From Bacteroidota bacterium (GTDB taxonomy: Bacteria > Bacteroidota > Ignavibacteria > Kryptoniales > JAKASW01), in NCBI GenBank assembly GCA_023381615.1, contig JAMCQL010000051.1, positions 1 through 38,617 of the forward strand: DNA of 38,617 bases, in the 5' to 3' direction. The position numbers and the translations under genes were made by a program. Of the stretch, positions 30,843-38,171 are shown piece after piece. How positions within the stretch are numbered: the first letter of the stretch is position 1; each line of letters starts with the position of its first letter. Below the pieces are notes generated by a model. The model saw only the letters and a program-made list of their open reading frames with translations, searched no databases and was not told where the DNA came from.

Positions 30843-30844
30843 TA

Positions 30845-31342
30845 ATGAGTGTTGAATACATAAGTCCAGATGGACTACACAGGAATCCTGCTTTCTCTCA
30901 AGTGGTTGTCACACGGGCTAATTCACGCACAATCTACGTCGGCGGTTAGAATTCTGTTGATTCATCGGGTACAATAATTGGAAAAGGCGACATAGGGCAG
31001 CAAGCAAAACAAATTTTCAAGAATCTTGAAATTGCACTGTCATCGGCAGGGGCGCGAATAGAGCACGTCATTAAGTGGAATATATACATTGTTCAAGGAC
31101 AGTCTCCAAAACCGGGGTTTGCAGAATTTCAACGTGTATGGGGGAGCCGTCCAAATCCACCACTTATCACAGTGCTATTTGTCGCTGGCTTAGCGAATCC
31201 AGACTTTCTTATGGAGATAGATGCAATTGCAGTTATTCCCAATAGCATCGCATCAACCAAAAAGAAGACGCTCCACATTTGTATATATCGTGGTTGCTTC
31301 ATTGCGCGAAACGCGCCACGACTTTTTGCCGCGAGACGTTAG
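30845..31342 (+). pseudogene. RidA-family gene interrupted by an in-frame amber codon
   Basis: The frame from ATG 30845 encodes MSVEYISPDGLHRNPAFSQV and a TIYVGG strand, then a TAG at 30947-30949, then NSVDSSGT, GQQAKQIFKNLEIALSSAGA and NPPLITVLFVAGLANPDFLM, all RidA (YjgF) signatures. RidA removes reactive enamine/imine intermediates. In relatives the interrupted position is glutamine (GGQNxVD), so a single CAG to TAG change explains it. The frame then runs through attC B and stops in its right core (31340-31342), giving an abnormally long tail. Read-through, suppression or sequencing error are alternatives to true decay. Confidence 0.8.
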
Positions 31343-31344
31343 GC
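31251..31344 (+). other. attC-like recombination site B (degenerate left core)
   Basis: The left core CATCAAC (31251-31257) departs from consensus. The right core GTTAGGC (31338-31344) is canonical. CAAAAAG (31258-31264) pairs with CTTTTTG (31322-31328), and an inner CGTGG pairs with CCACG. It sits at the end of the RidA cassette, as expected. Confidence 0.6.
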
Positions 31345-31383
31345 GCAAGCGCGCGTCCTAGTTCGCGCAAGACAGTGCGGTCT

Positions 31384-31412
31384 TTGACTAATCAGGAGGT
31401 TTACTCTATATT
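31384..31412 (+). promoter_or_regulatory. Promoter internal to the DUF433/DUF5615 cassette
   Basis: TTGACT (31384-31389) and TATATT (31407-31412) with a 17-base spacer, followed by an AAAGG site before the DUF433 start. Toxin-antitoxin cassettes commonly carry their own promoter. Confidence 0.78.
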
Positions 31413-31435
31413 CTCTCATTAGAAAGGTCGGTAAA

Positions 31436-31654
31436 ATGAAAGCGAGCGTCATATACTCTTCGCCGGATATTTTAAGCGGAATGCCAGTATTCTTGGGAAC
31501 GCGGGTTCCTATCAAGAACCTATTTGATTATCTGGAAAGTGGGGATACGATTGAGAATTTTCTCGACGATTTCCCTACCGTGAAACGGGAGCAGGTCATT
31601 GAAGTTCTTGAGTGGGCTGAACGCATGCTGACTGCAGACACTTCGACCGCATGA
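31436..31654 (+). CDS. DUF433 antitoxin-like protein
   Basis: 72 residues with the DUF433 pattern: SSPDILSGMPVFLGTRVPIK, NLFDYLESGDTIENFLDDFP and VKREQVIEVLEWAERML, a helix-turn-helix-like fold. DUF433 proteins are paired with DUF5615 PIN-like proteins as antitoxin and toxin. Its stop overlaps the toxin ATG by four bases. It has its own promoter and lies in an attC-bounded cassette, a typical stabilising module of cassette arrays. Confidence 0.85.
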   Translation: MKASVIYSSPDILSGMPVFLGTRVPIKNLFDYLESGDTIENFLDDFPTVKREQVIEVLEWAERMLTADTSTA

Positions 31655-31971
31655 AAATACTTCTCGACGAATGCCTCAATTGGCGTTTGAAAAAGGAGTT
31701 TGAGCCTCATGAAGTATTTACAGTCCAAGATATGGGGTGGTCAGGGATTACAAATGGAAAGTTAATGGCGAAGGCCTCCGAACAGAAGTTCGAAGTGTTC
31801 GTTACAATCGACAAGAATTTGCCATTTCAACAAAATATCAGGGAGTACAAACTGGCGGTGGTGGTTTTTCAAACGCCGCTTAATCGTCTGGAGTATATAC
31901 GACCGCTTATGCCAACTCTACTAAAGAAGCTACCGGAAATGGTATTCGGCGAAGTGTACGAAATTAGCTGA
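31651..31971 (+). CDS. DUF5615 PIN-like toxin
   Basis: 106 residues beginning MKILLDECLNWRL with later VFVTIDKNLPFQQN and AVVVFQTPLNRLE, the conserved acidic positions (D at LLDE and TIDKN) of DUF5615/Mut7-C-like PIN-fold nucleases. It probably cleaves RNA and is held in check by the DUF433 product. It ends 20 bases before attC C. Family functions are largely predicted. Confidence 0.83.
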   Translation: MKILLDECLNWRLKKEFEPHEVFTVQDMGWSGITNGKLMAKASEQKFEVFVTIDKNLPFQQNIREYKLAVVVFQTPLNRLEYIRPLMPTLLKKLPEMVFGEVYEIS

Positions 31972-31990
31972 AGCCTGGACGCGCGCCAGC

Positions 31991-32107
31991 GTATAACAGC
32001 GTGAATCACGACGCTCGATCATTCTATATCATCGATCTCGCTTCATGCCGCGCACATAGTAGGCCGAAAGGAGCGCGACACGAACGTGATTCGCGCGGAC
32101 GTTATCT
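31991..32107 (+). other. attC recombination site C
   Basis: GTATAAC (31991-31997) and GTTATCT (32101-32107) enclose GCGTGAATCACG and CGTGATTCGCGC, complementary over 12 bases with one wobble pair. Size 117 bases, plus orientation, directly after the DUF433/DUF5615 cassette. Confidence 0.8.
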
Positions 32108-32158
32108 GCCATAGCCGCTCGATCTATGTCCCTGCAAGGTCGGTGGCAAATGAAAGAT

Positions 32159-32458
32159 TTATCTGTTTGAAGAAAGGAGTTGCAATGACCTGCGGATTGC
32201 TTTCTCATCCACAAGCCGATTTGTTACGAACTTATGTAGCACACTGGAGATAAGGGTTTGGTATGGGATACCCTCTTCCTGCGAGCGTTTCTTCAATTCT
32301 TCCAAGACCGCCTCTGAAATCCGAATATTTACGTTTCGGGTTTTTCGGATTCGCTCAAGAACCCCCTCAATCTCCGCACGTTCCTTCTTCGATACAAGTT
32401 TATAAGATGCGGCAGACCTCTCGATCCCTTGTTCGTATTTGTCAAGTTTCGTTTTCAT
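32159..32458 (-). CDS. CopG/ribbon-helix-helix antitoxin
   Basis: 99 residues. The DNA-binding ribbon is TRNVNIRISEAVLEELKKRS and the following helices EEGIPYQTLISSVLHKFVTN complete a CopG-type RHH domain, after a basic N-terminal region (MKTKLDKYEQGIERSAASYK). Its start overlaps the end of the toxin reading frame on the same strand by 17 bases. The gene runs against the usual direction of the cassette array, as some toxin-antitoxin cassettes do. Confidence 0.82.
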   Translation of the reverse strand: MKTKLDKYEQGIERSAASYKLVSKKERAEIEGVLERIRKTRNVNIRISEAVLEELKKRSQEEGIPYQTLISSVLHKFVTNRLVDEKAIRRSLQLLSSNR

Positions 32459-32722
32459 CGCCTTTTCCTCCGTACAATCTATTGAATTTCCGACTTGGGA
32501 ATACAGTTTTCAGGACGATATTCCATTCGTCGTCAAATATAAATGGAACCGCGTGAATGTACCCATGAATCGGAATCAAGAATATCCGCCGCTGTGGGCG
32601 TTTGGGATGCTTAACAATTGCAACATATTTCTTCTGCAAAATCAACGTCGCCACTTCGTCAACGATATTCCTCGCTGCTTCTTGAGTTTGCTGTTCTTGT
32701 CTTCATCCCAAATAATGTTCAC
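32442..32722 (-). pseudogene. Toxin partner of the RHH antitoxin, frameshifted near its N-terminus
   Basis: The visible frame (from 32654) encodes VAIVKHPKRPQRRIFLIPIH, GYIHAVPFIFDDEWNIVLKT and VFPSRKFNRLYGG, the core of small toxins found with CopG antitoxins (BrnT-like fold). The expected N-terminus, VNIIWDEDKNSKLKKQRGIS, is present just upstream in another frame beginning at a GTG at 32722. A one-base shift near 32660 would restore a normal gene. Either the toxin is inactivated or the assembly has an indel. Confidence 0.68.
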
Positions 32723-32784
32723 ACCCTAATATATCACATTGGATACACAGCGTCAACCGATCCGTTCCAGCGAGCGCCAACGGC

Positions 32785-32875
32785 AGATAACAAGCGGCTC
32801 AACCTGACCGCGAGAAGCTCAGCGGCGCTGCGCGGGAAAGGTCATTGGCGCGGCAAGTTAGCCGGAGCGTTATGC
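32785..32875 (+). other. attC recombination site D
   Basis: AGATAAC (32785-32791) and GTTATGC (32869-32875) enclose GCGGCTCAAC and GTTAGCCG, complementary except for one extrahelical base. The site follows the RHH/toxin cassette. Size 91 bases. Confidence 0.8.
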
Positions 32876-32904
32876 GCTAAAAAATATAGACAGGAGGTAA
32901 CGCA

Positions 32905-33234
32905 ATGGATGACAAAGATAATCTAATGAGTGACGCTTTCCAAGTATTCATGAGGGAGGCGCCAGAGCACGCCAAGGTGTGGATGGCAGCGGCTCAAAAT
33001 CTCGGCAATGCAAGTGTCCTGGATAAGAAAACGGAAAGTCTTGCGTATCTGGCAGTCTTGTTTGCATTGCGCCTGGAGAGCGGCATTCCTTTCCATGTAG
33101 CGATTGCAAAAGAAGCGGGCGCGTCGCGAGATGAAGTAATCAGTGCAAGATTGATCGGCTTACCCGCGGCAGGTAATGTCGTTACACGGGCTTTGCCCGG
33201 CAACATTCAAGCGTACGACTCTCACAAGGCTTAA
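32905..33234 (+). CDS. Carboxymuconolactone decarboxylase (AhpD-like) family protein
   Basis: 109 residues of the CMD family: AVLFALRLESGIPFHVAIAK and EAGASRDEVISARLIGLPAA. The classic AhpD C-x2-C catalytic pair is replaced by residues around SGIPFH, so peroxidase-type chemistry is unlikely and the activity is unknown. An AGGAGG ribosome site is 7 bases before the ATG. It is the first gene after attC D and so a likely cassette gene, though no attC was found downstream. Confidence 0.83.
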   Translation: MDDKDNLMSDAFQVFMREAPEHAKVWMAAAQNLGNASVLDKKTESLAYLAVLFALRLESGIPFHVAIAKEAGASRDEVISARLIGLPAAGNVVTRALPGNIQAYDSHKA

Positions 33235-33236
33235 CC

Positions 33237-33407
33237 ATGAAAAAATCAAAGCTAAATAGAGATTGGCATCACGAGCATGAGATGCCTGTTAAAGCCACAA
33301 TGGAACAAAGGCTAGAATGGCACCTTGAACATGCCAGAAACTGCGGCTGCCGGCCCATTCCCGTTAACCCAAGTTCGACAGTTCAGAAGAAAAAGTTTTG
33401 TTTTTAG
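33237..33407 (+). CDS. Small Trp/His/Cys protein, uncharacterised
   Basis: A 56-residue ORF, MKKSKLNRDWHHEHEMPVKA then TMEQRLEWHLEHARNCGCRP, starting two bases after the preceding stop. The pattern WHxxHxMP...QRxxWHxxHAxxCGCRP resembles a small conserved protein family that I recall but cannot name. Histidine and Cys spacing could bind metal. Coupled translation with the CMD gene is likely. Confidence 0.6.
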   Translation: MKKSKLNRDWHHEHEMPVKATMEQRLEWHLEHARNCGCRPIPVNPSSTVQKKKFCF

Positions 33408-33785
33408 CCCGAAAACGTCAAAACGGCTCTAAAGTTTTCACTACAAAATGCGATTAGATTGGAATTCAAACGGAAATGCAGCGGGTATGTCTCTCTTCTA
33501 GGCATACCACAATTTACTACATCACGGTACACCATATCAATAGGGAAGGTTTTCACTACACAGACTTTTCGAACAATAACGGCAAATGCAAATCATATTA
33601 CCACAAAAATATTTTTCCGACGCCCCCAAGTGTCGAACTTGGGCTAAGAGCGCTGCAGAATTTTTCTTGAATCATTTGGCAGCGTCGGGAAGAATAAAAG
33701 CTGAGTTCAGCGAAAAGGCTAAAGACAATAGCGATGCGGGAAGTTCAACTAAAGACAAAACAAAATAAAATCCGGAGTTGAAATT
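33408..33785 (+). other. Gap without a supported gene; possible gene remnant
   Basis: A 60-codon frame (33586-33768) ends NHLAASGRIKAEFSEKAKDN and stops just before the next gene's ribosome site, but its N-terminus shows no family or ribosome site. Overlapping frames with phrases such as FSNNNGKCKSYYHKN suggest a decayed gene. The right end of the cassette array probably lies here. Confidence 0.4.
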
Positions 33786-34037
33786 ATGGGCCCAGTATAT
33801 TTTTGGGGAAGCGGGATGTGGATATTCCCGATAATAATGCTCATTATTACACTGATATTCGTCTTCCTAATTTTCGGACGCGGAGGTTTCAGACCGCCCT
33901 GGTGGTACGATTCAGATAGATATCACAATCATGACATAAATCGTGAAACCCCGCTGGAAGTACTCAGAAGGCGTTATGCAAATGGTGAAATTACGAAGGA
34001 GCAATTTGAGCAGATGAAAAGAGATATTTTGAGTTGA
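33786..34037 (+). CDS. Short membrane protein with SHOCT domain
   Basis: 83 residues with one membrane helix (about 11-30, FPIIMLIITLIFVFLIFG), a Trp/Tyr/Asp-rich spacer and a SHOCT C-terminus (TPLEVLRRRYANGEITKEQF). It is the same length and layout as the protein at 22765. CGGAG precedes the ATG. It is followed by a DUF4346 gene after 13 bases, so the two are probably co-transcribed. Confidence 0.85.
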   Translation: MGPVYFWGSGMWIFPIIMLIITLIFVFLIFGRGGFRPPWWYDSDRYHNHDINRETPLEVLRRRYANGEITKEQFEQMKRDILS

Positions 34038-34050
34038 GTGGGGGTTGTTA

Positions 34051-34407
34051 ATGAGTAAAATGATGGAAAAAATGATCTCAGGGAGGAAGGAGTCGCTTGG
34101 GGTTGCTGAAGTAACCGATGCGCCCGTTGTTCAGGCGAAAGAGCCGTCGAGGATTCAAATGGATAAGGCAGGCTACTTTGTTATCTTGCCTCTTCCGGAG
34201 AAGGTGATAATCTCAGTCGAGCATTACTCTTACGATGACAGACTAATGCGAACAATTGAAGGCAAGGATGCTCGAAGTCTGTACTGGATGATCATCGAAA
34301 ATGATTGGGTGACACAACTCTCGCACGCCGCGTACTTAGGCAGAGAGTTGGCAAAGGCTGAGTTGTCGATCAAACGTGGGTTTAAGTACATCCAAGATGG
34401 TGCATGA
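34051..34407 (+). CDS. Stand-alone DUF4346 protein
   Basis: 118 residues from ATG 34051. Residues 28-118 are a DUF4346 domain (RIQMDKAGYFVILPL, IEGKDARSLYWMI, TQLSHAAYLGRELAKAEL) differing from the C-terminal part of the MtrA-like protein at 28638 at about 14 of 91 positions by eye. The MtrA and Cys-rich parts are absent. DUF4346 otherwise occurs attached to dihydropteroate-synthase-like and MtrA-like proteins, hinting at pterin or corrinoid methyl chemistry, but its role is unknown. The duplication is recent in appearance and the two copies flank the cassette array. Confidence 0.85.
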   Translation: MSKMMEKMISGRKESLGVAEVTDAPVVQAKEPSRIQMDKAGYFVILPLPEKVIISVEHYSYDDRLMRTIEGKDARSLYWMIIENDWVTQLSHAAYLGRELAKAELSIKRGFKYIQDGA

Positions 34408-34591
34408 GCTCAATGCGTCATTCTGCGGACAATAAAATTTCCTTTGAGGCACATTGCCGCATCATAGGAATATTCTCACTTGGAGTGTTCTGAAAGTGCT
34501 CCCCGAACTTCTCCAATTTGAGCAAAAGGAAGCTTGAACCCTCAAATAAACTTTGGCATCATAGTTGTGAAACTTAAATATGAATTTGTTG

Positions 34592-34619
34592 TTGACAACT
34601 CTGAGAGTTAAATTAGTCA
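34592..34619 (+). promoter_or_regulatory. Possible promoter and dyad upstream of the cus genes
   Basis: TTGACA (34592-34597) overlaps a palindrome AACTC-TGA-GAGTT (34597-34609). A weak -10 (TAGTCA, 34614-34619) lies 16 bases away. The dyad within the spacer is where metal-responsive activators or repressors would bind. The start would fall at or inside the ATG at 34624, so the assignment is uncertain. Confidence 0.35.
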
Positions 34620-34623
34620 TCGG

Positions 34624-35049
34624 ATGAATAAAAGAATAAGATACCTGAACATTTTTGTGTTGTTAACCTTCCTGGTAGGTCAGGTTCAGTATGCGTATGC
34701 GTCGTACTTCTGCACCATGATGGACGCGGAGACCAGTTCACCAACCATGACCATGTCCACGGACAACGAGAGCACAGTGCACTCTACAGGACGGAACGGT
34801 TTTGCACAGCCTGTATCCAGTCAACAGATTGTGCAGGCTAAATGCATGCAGGTGCAGCTCACACAAAAGAAAGTCGTTGATAATTTCACAAACACGGATA
34901 AATCTTTTTCTCATTTTGTCGGAATTGTCGCTGTCCTGCAGTCCCAAGATGAGATCAGTCAATTAAGCAATAATAATTTTGTTCGGTTTTCCAGAACGGA
35001 TTCACCTCCTTTAGATATACCTACCTTCAACAGTAACCTCCGCATTTAA
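34624..35049 (+). CDS. Small exported Met/Cys protein preceding the cus operon
   Basis: 141 residues with a signal peptide (cleavage near YAYAS, residue 27) and a mature start YFCTMMDAETSSPTMTMS, rich in Met and with a Cys. No family is known to me with certainty, although small exported proteins of this layout (signal peptide, then YxC-x-M) often precede RND metal-efflux genes in this part of the tree. It may bind copper or zinc in the periplasm. The ribosome site is weak. cusC follows after 106 bases. Confidence 0.65.
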   Translation: MNKRIRYLNIFVLLTFLVGQVQYAYASYFCTMMDAETSSPTMTMSTDNESTVHSTGRNGFAQPVSSQQIVQAKCMQVQLTQKKVVDNFTNTDKSFSHFVGIVAVLQSQDEISQLSNNNFVRFSRTDSPPLDIPTFNSNLRI

Positions 35050-35075
35050 TGTACTTTCCCCGTTCCTGTTCGGGA

Positions 35076-35128
35076 AGCCGAATCCCGCATAGCAGGGGGC
35101 ACCATCGGCTCGGCCGACTTTTTCTTTT
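35076..35128 (+). terminator. Possible hairpin with T-run between the exported protein and cusC
   Basis: AGCCGA (35076-35081) can pair with TCGGCT (35105-35110), with an inner CCC/GGG pair, and a T-rich run begins at 35119. The gap between stem and T-run makes it an imperfect terminator. It could be an attenuator or simply a structured leader of cusC. Confidence 0.3.
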
Positions 35129-35155
35129 AGATAAACAAGAAAAAAAAGGTGAAGT

Positions 35156-36430
35156 ATGTTCATTTCCAAAATTCAGTTTATTTCTCTATTTGTTCTTTCA
35201 ATTGCAACATCGGCGTTTGCACAGTCGCAATTAGATAGTCTCGTCGCCACAGCGCTCCGTAACAATCCAGAAATCAAGATGGCCCGCTACGAATCGATGG
35301 CGGCCAAATCGAGGATCAGTCCGGCTGCTCAGTTGCCAGATCCACAGTTGAAAGTAGCTGCCATGAATGTCCCGTCAAATTTCAGTCTTACCGCCGATGG
35401 AATGACGATGTTCCCGCAACTGACGATTATGCAAATGTTCCCATGGTTTAGCAAGCTGTCTGCGGCAGGTGATGTAAAGAGATTCGGTTTTGACGCATCG
35501 AAGGACAGGTTAGCAAACACTGCACTGGATGTCGCTGCGAATATCAAGAAAGTCTACGGGGAGATCTATCAGACTCAGAAGACGATCTCGTATCTCGAAT
35601 ACAAGAAATCCCTGTTGAACGGAGTTGTGAAAGTCTCGGAACAATTGTTTGCCGTCGGACAGGTTCCACAGCAGGATGTGTTCCGCGCTACGGCGGAGTT
35701 GACCATGGTGCAGTCAGACTTGATCAATATGAACGGGATGCTGAAACAGCAATATGCCGAACTCGCGGCTCTTATTGGCAGCAGCGAACTGAAAGCTATC
35801 GAAGTCGACACACTTGTACTTCCGCAATTGCAGCCGCTGCCAACTCTCGAAACGCAGCTTATGGATCAAAATCCGTATCTGTCGCAAGTATCTAACCTGA
35901 AGGAAGCGGCGAAGGCGCAAGCTACATTTGCAAGAAAAGATGCAGTACCCGATGTCAGCGTCGGCGTATCTTATGGCTATCGTGGTGCGTTGATGCCCAA
36001 CGGCGCAAAAGTACCGAACATGATGAACTTCGAGGTCGGTCTCAGCCTACCGATTTTCTACGGAGCGAAACAGCAGAAAATGATTGATGAAGCTGATTTC
36101 ATGAAACGGGCAGCAGACCAGGAGTACAGTTCGGCAGAACTATCTCTGCAAAGCCAGCTCCGGTCGATGTATGCGGATGCGGAAGCGCAATACCAGCTTG
36201 TTCCGCTATACACAAAGGAACTCATTCCGCAGTACGAGGCAACTTACAACTCGTCCTTGTCAGCATATTCTGTGGGAAGGACGACGTTCGCTATGCTCAT
36301 CGACAATCTGACTACATTAATTAACACGAAAATAGAGCTTGCAAAAATAGAATCCGTCTACTTCTCAGCGACTGCTGAAATCTCAAAGCTGGTTGGAGAA
36401 AATTCAAGAAAGTACAGAGGTGAAGAATGA
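35156..36430 (+). CDS. cusC: TolC/CusC-type outer-membrane efflux protein
   Basis: A 424-residue outer-membrane factor. A signal peptide ends at AFAQ (residue 23). Two repeats of coiled-coil plus beta-barrel segments follow: the first around SRISPAAQLPDPQLKVAAMN and KVYGEIYQTQKTISYLEYKK, the second around DVSVGVSYGYRG and NNLTTL-type ends. Unusually it is rich in Met in the N-terminal half (TADGMTMFPQLTIMQMF), which fits copper or silver contact. It forms the outer-membrane channel for the CusB-CusA pair encoded next. No distinct terminator lies between it and cusB, only repeats. Confidence 0.9.
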   Translation: MFISKIQFISLFVLSIATSAFAQSQLDSLVATALRNNPEIKMARYESMAAKSRISPAAQLPDPQLKVAAMNVPSNFSLTADGMTMFPQLTIMQMFPWFSKLSAAGDVKRFGFDASKDRLANTALDVAANIKKVYGEIYQTQKTISYLEYKKSLLNGVVKVSEQLFAVGQVPQQDVFRATAELTMVQSDLINMNGMLKQQYAELAALIGSSELKAIEVDTLVLPQLQPLPTLETQLMDQNPYLSQVSNLKEAAKAQATFARKDAVPDVSVGVSYGYRGALMPNGAKVPNMMNFEVGLSLPIFYGAKQQKMIDEADFMKRAADQEYSSAELSLQSQLRSMYADAEAQYQLVPLYTKELIPQYEATYNSSLSAYSVGRTTFAMLIDNLTTLINTKIELAKIESVYFSATAEISKLVGENSRKYRGEE

Positions 36431-36439
36431 ATTGGAATG

Positions 36440-36650
36440 ATGGAATCGTGGAATATTGGAATATTGTCCCGCGCAGCGGGATGCCGCATACCCATATATA
36501 ATAATTGAGCGGCAGAGTAATGGAATTTTGGAATAGTGGAAAAATGGAATATTGAAAATCATAGAGGCAAAAGATGAAGGGAAGTGAGAAGACAGAAGAC
36601 AGAAGACAGAAGTCTGAAGTCAGGAGTCAGGAGTCAGAAAAGAGTATCAA
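36440..36650. repeat. Heptad-type repeats between cusC and cusB
   Basis: Three kinds of unit follow one another: TGGAATA-type units (36436-36470 and 36520-36555), a shortened inverted copy of the dispersed repeat (TTGTCCCGCGCAGCGGGATG, near 36465), and AGAAGAC/AGTCAGG-type units (36588-36640). No ORF is supported in this gap. Confidence 0.7.
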
Positions 36651-36673
36651 CATGAAAATTTTAGAGGTATAAA

Positions 36674-38170
36674 ATGATGAAGACAATTCTCTTGAAAGGA
36701 AAACGGGAACCGGAGAACGGAAATCGGAAAGTAAAGAAAATAATGAAGATGATTTCGATATCCATCACGGTATTTGCGGCCACTGCAATTTTGGCGGGAT
36801 GTGGCAAGTCGACGAAGAGTAGCGGTGCAAGTGGAGATTCTACTGCGGCCGCCGCGAACAAGGGGGAAAGGAAGGTCCTCTACTGGTATGATCCAATGAA
36901 CCCGACGATCCATTTCGACCATCCGGGCAAGTCTCCGACAATGGATATGGACCTTGTTCCCAAATATGCGGATGAAGTAGAGTCCAATCCTAACATTGTC
37001 CGTATCGATCCGGCGATGATTCAGGATATCGGTGTTGTGATCGACACGGTGTCGAGAAGAAAGCTGACACGCACGATAAACACTTACGGAGTTGTCGTTC
37101 CGGACGAGAAAAGTATTGCCGACATCAACACGAGAGTGTCCGGTTGGGTTGAGACTCTGTATTTCAATTACACCGGGATGAATGTCGGGAAAGATCAACC
37201 GATGGCGGTGATCTACAGCCCCGACTTAATTGCGGCAGAACAGGAGTTCCTCCAGTCTGTTTCATTTGCGAAGGTGAGTAGCAGCACAATTTCGTCCAGC
37301 GAAGCAGGAAGCCAGCTCATTAAGAGCTCTCGAGAACGGCTGAGGTTCTTCGGCATGAGCGATAAAGAGATTGACAAACTAGAGTCGACAGGAAATGTGA
37401 TAGACAAGGTAGTCATTCATTCGCCGGCGGATGGCGTGATATTGGAGAAAGATGTATTCGAAGGGCAAAGAATTTCAGCCGGACAGACCCTCTTCCGCGT
37501 CGCAGATTTGCATCACGTTTGGGTGCTCGCGGATGTATTCAAGATAGACATGCCTTTCTTAAAAATGGGAGCGCCGACAACTGTGAGTTACAGCAATTCG
37601 GAGACGTTTAACGGGGCAGTGGATTTCATCTATCCGGAAGTGGATGCTACGGCACGAAGCGTTAAAGCGCGAATTGCCCTGTACAATCCTGGAATGGTGA
37701 TGAAGGTCGGGCAGTATGTCAACGTCGCGATTCATTCACCGATTAGCTACGATGCGCTCGCCGTTCCTTCTCAAGCAGTTATAAACACTGGACTCAGACA
37801 GATCGTTGCGGTTGCGCTTGGCGGAGGAAGATTTGAAATACGAGACGTGAAGTTAGGCACTTATGCCGACGGTTATTATGAAGTTCTCGATGGATTGCAG
37901 GATGGCGAAGCAATAGTCAAATCCGGGCAGTTCCTCATCGATTCCGATGCCAACCTGAACGGTGCGGGCGCAGCAATGGCAGGCATGCCGGAAAAAGGAG
38001 AAAGGAAAAAGGAGAAAGGAGAAAGGAAGACGGAGCACGGAAAACGGAACACGGAAAACTCGATGAACGGGATGGATATGCCGGGGATGAAGATGAAGAG
38101 TGCAAAACCGGAGACGGGAAAGCGGACTCCGGCATCCGGTCTCCGGTCTCCGAATAAGATGGAGAACTGA
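36674..38170 (+). CDS. cusB: CusB-type RND periplasmic adaptor with heavy-metal-binding domain
   Basis: A 498-residue membrane-fusion protein. After an extra 24 residues encoded by heptad repeats ([15 protein letters not shown]) comes a lipoprotein signal, [20 protein letters not shown], then a YHS-like metal-binding domain ([28 protein letters not shown]). The lipoyl/barrel-sandwich and coiled-coil region follows ([20 protein letters not shown], to about 300), then beta-barrel and membrane-proximal domains to 440. The C-terminal tail is again repeat-encoded ([18 protein letters not shown]) before a Met/His stretch ([12 protein letters not shown]). The ATG at 36674 has AGAGGT upstream. An internal ATG before the lipoprotein signal is the functional alternative. 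It exports Cu/Ag with CusA and CusC. Confidence 0.9.
   Translation: MMKTILLKGKREPENGNRKVKKIMKMISISITVFAATAILAGCGKSTKSSGASGDSTAAAANKGERKVLYWYDPMNPTIHFDHPGKSPTMDMDLVPKYADEVESNPNIVRIDPAMIQDIGVVIDTVSRRKLTRTINTYGVVVPDEKSIADINTRVSGWVETLYFNYTGMNVGKDQPMAVIYSPDLIAAEQEFLQSVSFAKVSSSTISSSEAGSQLIKSSRERLRFFGMSDKEIDKLESTGNVIDKVVIHSPADGVILEKDVFEGQRISAGQTLFRVADLHHVWVLADVFKIDMPFLKMGAPTTVSYSNSETFNGAVDFIYPEVDATARSVKARIALYNPGMVMKVGQYVNVAIHSPISYDALAVPSQAVINTGLRQIVAVALGGGRFEIRDVKLGTYADGYYEVLDGLQDGEAIVKSGQFLIDSDANLNGAGAAMAGMPEKGERKKEKGERKTEHGKRNTENSMNGMDMPGMKMKSAKPETGKRTPASGLRSPNKMEN
37985..38160 (+). repeat. Heptad repeats inside the 3' end of cusB
   Basis: Units such as GGAAAAA, GGAGAAA, GGAAGAC, GGAGCAC, GGAAAAC and, after an interruption by normal codons, GGTCTCC-type units. 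Seven-base units shift the frame, so the encoded peptide changes from unit to unit. The stretch extends the protein past its conserved end. Confidence 0.75.
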
Positions 38171-38171
38171 C

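Noticed and set aside
35049-35234. 61-codon ORF between the exported protein and cusC
   Set aside because: It spans a hairpin and the cusC start in another frame, with no ribosome site.
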